A DNA stretch of 37,432 bases from Enterococcus faecalis 13-SD-W-01 (lineage in GTDB: Bacteria > Bacillota > Bacilli > Lactobacillales > Enterococcaceae), in NCBI GenBank assembly GCA_000415185.1, contig KE351687.1, forward strand, positions 1-37,432. The letters are read 5' to 3'. The notes under the pieces are model-generated. The model saw only the letters and a program-made list of their open reading frames with translations, did no database searches and was not told the origin of the DNA. The translations under genes were made by a program, and so were the position numbers. How positions within the stretch are numbered: position 1 is the first letter of the stretch; each line of letters opens with the position of its first letter. This document shows positions 35,133 to 37,432 of the stretch, piece after piece.

Positions 35133-35591
35133 ATGATCGGTATCAGCGCGTGTTTGGGCGGCGTACTTTGCCGTTATGATGGGAAAGAAAAAGCTATTCC
35201 TCAGTTGAAACAACTGGTAGAAGAAGGTAAGGCGATCATGGTTTGTCCTGAAATACTGGGCGGTTTGGACACGCCTCGAGATCCTGCTGAGATCGTTGGC
35301 GGCGACGGATTCGATGTTTGGGATGGACGAGCGCGAGTCATGACTTGCAACGGCGAAGATGTGACAGAAGCTTATCAAAAAGGAGCGGTCACCGCTTTCC
35401 AAAAATTGAGCGAGGCTCAAGTAGAGATGGTCATCTTAAAAGCAAAAAGTCCTTCATGCGGTCATGGAATGATCTATGACGGCAGTTTTTCTGGTAAAAA
35501 CAAAAATGGCTTCGGCGTAGCGTCAGCTTATTTTCTCCAACAAGGACTAAGTGTACTATCTGACGAAGAATGGCTGGAGCAGCAGAGGTGA
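35133..35591 (+). CDS. DUF523 (YbbK-like) protein
   Basis: This 152-residue DUF523 protein has a cysteine-rich N-terminus ([15 protein letters not shown]), with further cysteines in VCPEILGG and KSPSCGHG that may bind metal or Fe-S. In other bacteria DUF523 is sometimes fused to DUF1722, but its function is poorly defined. ATG 35133 has AAAGGAAGGA upstream, while the longer in-frame start at 35052 lies before the promoter -10. It overlaps or abuts ylxM, so the two are in one transcript with ffh. Confidence 0.85.
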   Translation: MIGISACLGGVLCRYDGKEKAIPQLKQLVEEGKAIMVCPEILGGLDTPRDPAEIVGGDGFDVWDGRARVMTCNGEDVTEAYQKGAVTAFQKLSEAQVEMVILKAKSPSCGHGMIYDGSFSGKNKNGFGVASAYFLQQGLSVLSDEEWLEQQR

Positions 35592-35596
35592 ATCTA

Positions 35597-35935
35597 GTGG
35601 AAATCGAAAAAACAAACCGAATGAATGCTCTATTCGAATTTTATTCGACGCTATTGACGGAAAAACAGATGAATTATATGGAATTGTATTATGCAGATGA
35701 TTTTTCCCTTGGAGAGATAGCAGAAGAATATGAAGTGAGTCGGCAAGCGGTTTATGATAATATCAAAAGAACAGAGAAGCTTCTGGAAGATTATGAAAGA
35801 AAACTGCACCTATTCTCGAATTATATCGTCAGAGAAGAAATCTTAGAAAAAATGACTGCCCATATCGCAGCGCATTATCCAGAAGACGAAACATTGAAAA
35901 ATCTAATCATGCAGATCCAAGCAATTGAAGAATAA
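35597..35935 (+). CDS. ylxM: YlxM / UPF0122 signal recognition particle-associated protein
   Basis: The 112-residue helix-turn-helix protein of UPF0122 is usually encoded next to ffh and modulates SRP function. Its sigma-70 region 4-like helix-turn-helix contains [21 protein letters not shown] take GTG 35597 as start ([19 protein letters not shown]), with AGAGGTGA 5 bases upstream. GTG 35588 is an alternative that would overlap the DUF523 stop. It ends 20 bases before ffh. Confidence 0.88.
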   Translation: MEIEKTNRMNALFEFYSTLLTEKQMNYMELYYADDFSLGEIAEEYEVSRQAVYDNIKRTEKLLEDYERKLHLFSNYIVREEILEKMTAHIAAHYPEDETLKNLIMQIQAIEE

Positions 35936-35955
35936 ACTAAAGGAATGAGAAAAAC

Positions 35956-37374
35956 ATGGCATTTGAAAGTTTGACAGAACGCCTGCAGCAGGCAATGAGC
36001 AAATTAAGAAGAAAAGGAAAAATATCAGAGGCTGACGTAAAAGAAATGATGCGGGAAATCCGCCTTGCTTTACTCGAAGCCGATGTTAACTTGCAAGTAG
36101 TAAAAGACTTCACAAAACGTGTCAGAGAAAGAGCAATCGGCGCTGAAGTCTTAGAAAGTCTATCTCCAGCCCAACAAATCGTTAAAATCGTTGATGAAGA
36201 ATTGACGGCAACATTAGGTTCAGAAACAGCCGAATTGAATAAATCACCGAAAATCCCTACAGTTATCATGATGGCTGGTTTGCAAGGGGCTGGTAAAACA
36301 ACATTTGCTGGAAAATTAGCTAACCATTTGAAGAAAACGGAAAATGCACGTCCATTGATGATCGCTGGTGACGTGTATCGTCCAGCCGCTGTCGACCAAT
36401 TGAAAGTTTTAGGTCAGCAATTGGATGTACCAGTTTTCGATATGGGAACAGATGTTAGTCCAGTGGAAATCGTACGTCAAGGGTTAGAACTGGCTCGAGA
36501 AAAGAAAAATGACTATGTATTGATCGATACAGCAGGTCGTTTGCACATCGATGAAGCATTGATGGATGAATTGAAACAAATCAAAGAATTGGCGCAGCCG
36601 AATGAAATCCTATTGGTCGTGGATGCTATGACCGGACAAGATGCCGTAAACGTTGCGGATAGTTTCAATCAGCAATTAGGGATCACTGGGGTCGTCATCA
36701 CAAAATTAGATGGTGACACACGTGGTGGTGCAGCGCTGTCTATTCGTTCTGTTACCGGAGCGCCAATCAAGTTCATCGGTTCTGGTGAAAAGCTGACGGA
36801 TTTGGAAGTTTTCCATCCAGATCGTATGTCCAGCCGTATCCTTGGTATGGGCGATATGCTGACGCTGATCGAAAAAGCACAGCAGGAATATGATGAAAAG
36901 AAAGCCGAAGAATTAGCGCAAAAAATGCGTGAGAACAGCTTTGATTTCAATGACTTTATCGAACAATTAGACCAAGTGATGGGCATGGGTCCATTAGAAG
37001 ATTTGATCAAAATGATCCCAGGTATGAACCAAGTACCAGGAATCGAAAATGTCAAAGTTGATCCGAAAGACGTTGCCCGCAAAAAAGCAATGGTCTTCTC
37101 AATGACACCAGCAGAACGTGAAAATCCTGATCTGTTGAATCCAAGCCGCCGCCGCCGTATCGCAGCAGGTTCTGGGAACAGCGTCGTAGAAGTCAACCGC
37201 ATGATCAAACAGTTCAAAGAATCACGCAAAATGATGCAGCAAATGTCGAAAGGCGATATGAACATTCCAGGAATGGATCAAATGTTTGGTTCAGGGGTCA
37301 AAGGAAAACTAGGCAAAATGGCAATGAACCGAATGATCAAGAAAAATAAGAAGAAAAAGAAAAAAAAGAAATAA
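35956..37374 (+). CDS. ffh: Signal recognition particle protein Ffh
   Basis: The 472-residue SRP54 GTPase binds 4.5S/scRNA and signal sequences and targets ribosomes to the FtsY/Sec pathway. The N domain (about 1-100) leads to the G domain, with G1 GLQGAGKTT near 113, DTAGRLH (G3), TKLDGD (G4) and GSGEKLTDLE (G5). The Met-rich M domain (about 300-450) includes GMGDML, MGMGPLEDLIKMIPGM and SRRRRIAAGSG, which binds RNA. The end is an unusually long lysine run (KKNKKKKKKKK) after GMAMNRMIKK-like residues. It is complete in the window. Confidence 0.96.
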   Translation: MAFESLTERLQQAMSKLRRKGKISEADVKEMMREIRLALLEADVNLQVVKDFTKRVRERAIGAEVLESLSPAQQIVKIVDEELTATLGSETAELNKSPKIPTVIMMAGLQGAGKTTFAGKLANHLKKTENARPLMIAGDVYRPAAVDQLKVLGQQLDVPVFDMGTDVSPVEIVRQGLELAREKKNDYVLIDTAGRLHIDEALMDELKQIKELAQPNEILLVVDAMTGQDAVNVADSFNQQLGITGVVITKLDGDTRGGAALSIRSVTGAPIKFIGSGEKLTDLEVFHPDRMSSRILGMGDMLTLIEKAQQEYDEKKAEELAQKMRENSFDFNDFIEQLDQVMGMGPLEDLIKMIPGMNQVPGIENVKVDPKDVARKKAMVFSMTPAERENPDLLNPSRRRRIAAGSGNSVVEVNRMIKQFKESRKMMQQMSKGDMNIPGMDQMFGSGVKGKLGKMAMNRMIKKNKKKKKKKK

Positions 37375-37403
37375 AGAGGTTGTGAGCAAAGTGTTTTGAC
37401 TTG

Positions 37404-37420
37404 AGTACCAAGTAGGTACT
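37404..37420 (+). other. Small hairpin at the window end
   Basis: AGTACC-AAGTA-GGTACT forms a perfect 6-bp stem. No T run is visible before the window ends, so it may be part of the next gene's leader or a terminator cut off by the window. Confidence 0.3.
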
Positions 37421-37432
37421 GTTCGACATCGA

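Noticed and set aside
36669-37265. Minus-strand 198-codon frame inside ffh
   Set aside because: It lies wholly opposite the conserved G and M domains and reads as a Ser/Ile-rich mirror of them.
1-37432. CRISPR arrays, rRNA or tRNA genes
   Set aside because: No spaced direct repeats, no conserved rRNA stretches and no cloverleaf with a GTTCGANTC arm were seen.

Overview
The window looks like a chromosomal segment from the Enterococcus faecium / E. hirae / E. durans group. The main pointers are a copY-copZ-copA copper operon whose CopY ends in CxCx4CxC and whose CopA has its phosphorylated Asp at residue 425, the Bacillales/Lactobacillales gene order dinG-tseB(ypmB)-aspB-asnS, a ylxM-ffh pair, moderately low GC, and AAGGAG-type ribosome binding sites throughout. 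Most genes are core functions. No rRNA, tRNA, complete insertion sequence or CRISPR array was seen.

Layout. 1-2.95 kb, minus strand: a YdcF/DUF218 membrane protein, the D,D-carboxypeptidase DacA and a 42-residue membrane miniprotein. 3.2-4.7 kb: a BaeRF-type (bacterial eRF1-like) protein and a cold-shock protein with a structured leader. 4.9-10.8 kb: dinG, tseB, aspB and asnS. 10.9-12.0 kb: a 48-residue membrane miniprotein, a GNAT-like protein and a YccF protein. 12.1-14.25 kb: a CadA/ZntA-type Zn/Cd/Pb ATPase with an ArsR-type operator inside its promoter. 14.3-17.1 kb: an AT-rich minus-strand cassette of a secreted 109-residue protein, an ABC-2 permease, an ABC ATPase and a possible 24-codon leader peptide. 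17.4-18.9 kb: an APC amino-acid permease. 19.0-21.9 kb: copYZA. 22.0-26.2 kb, minus strand: a moxR-DUF58-transglutaminase operon. 26.4-29.2 kb: a Mga-like regulator, a Phd/YefM-domain protein without a toxin partner, and an unknown four-helix membrane protein. 29.2-31.3 kb, minus strand: ahpC-ahpF. 31.5-35.0 kb: pstS behind a phased array of Pho boxes, converging on phoP-phoR. 35.1-37.4 kb: a DUF523 protein, ylxM and ffh.

How the genes fit together. Three metal or stress modules (Cd/Zn efflux, copper homeostasis, peroxide reduction) and a phosphate module (PhoPR plus PstS) lie among cell-wall and translation or secretion genes. The least explained part is the 14.3-17.1 kb cassette. Its secreted product has no cysteine and, after the signal peptide, ten arginines and no lysine. 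An ABC exporter lies immediately upstream on the same strand. Two promoters in the cassette carry the same GCGCTTTCTT-containing, cre-like element. It may be an undescribed secreted-protein or bacteriocin-like system, but the sequence alone does not prove that.
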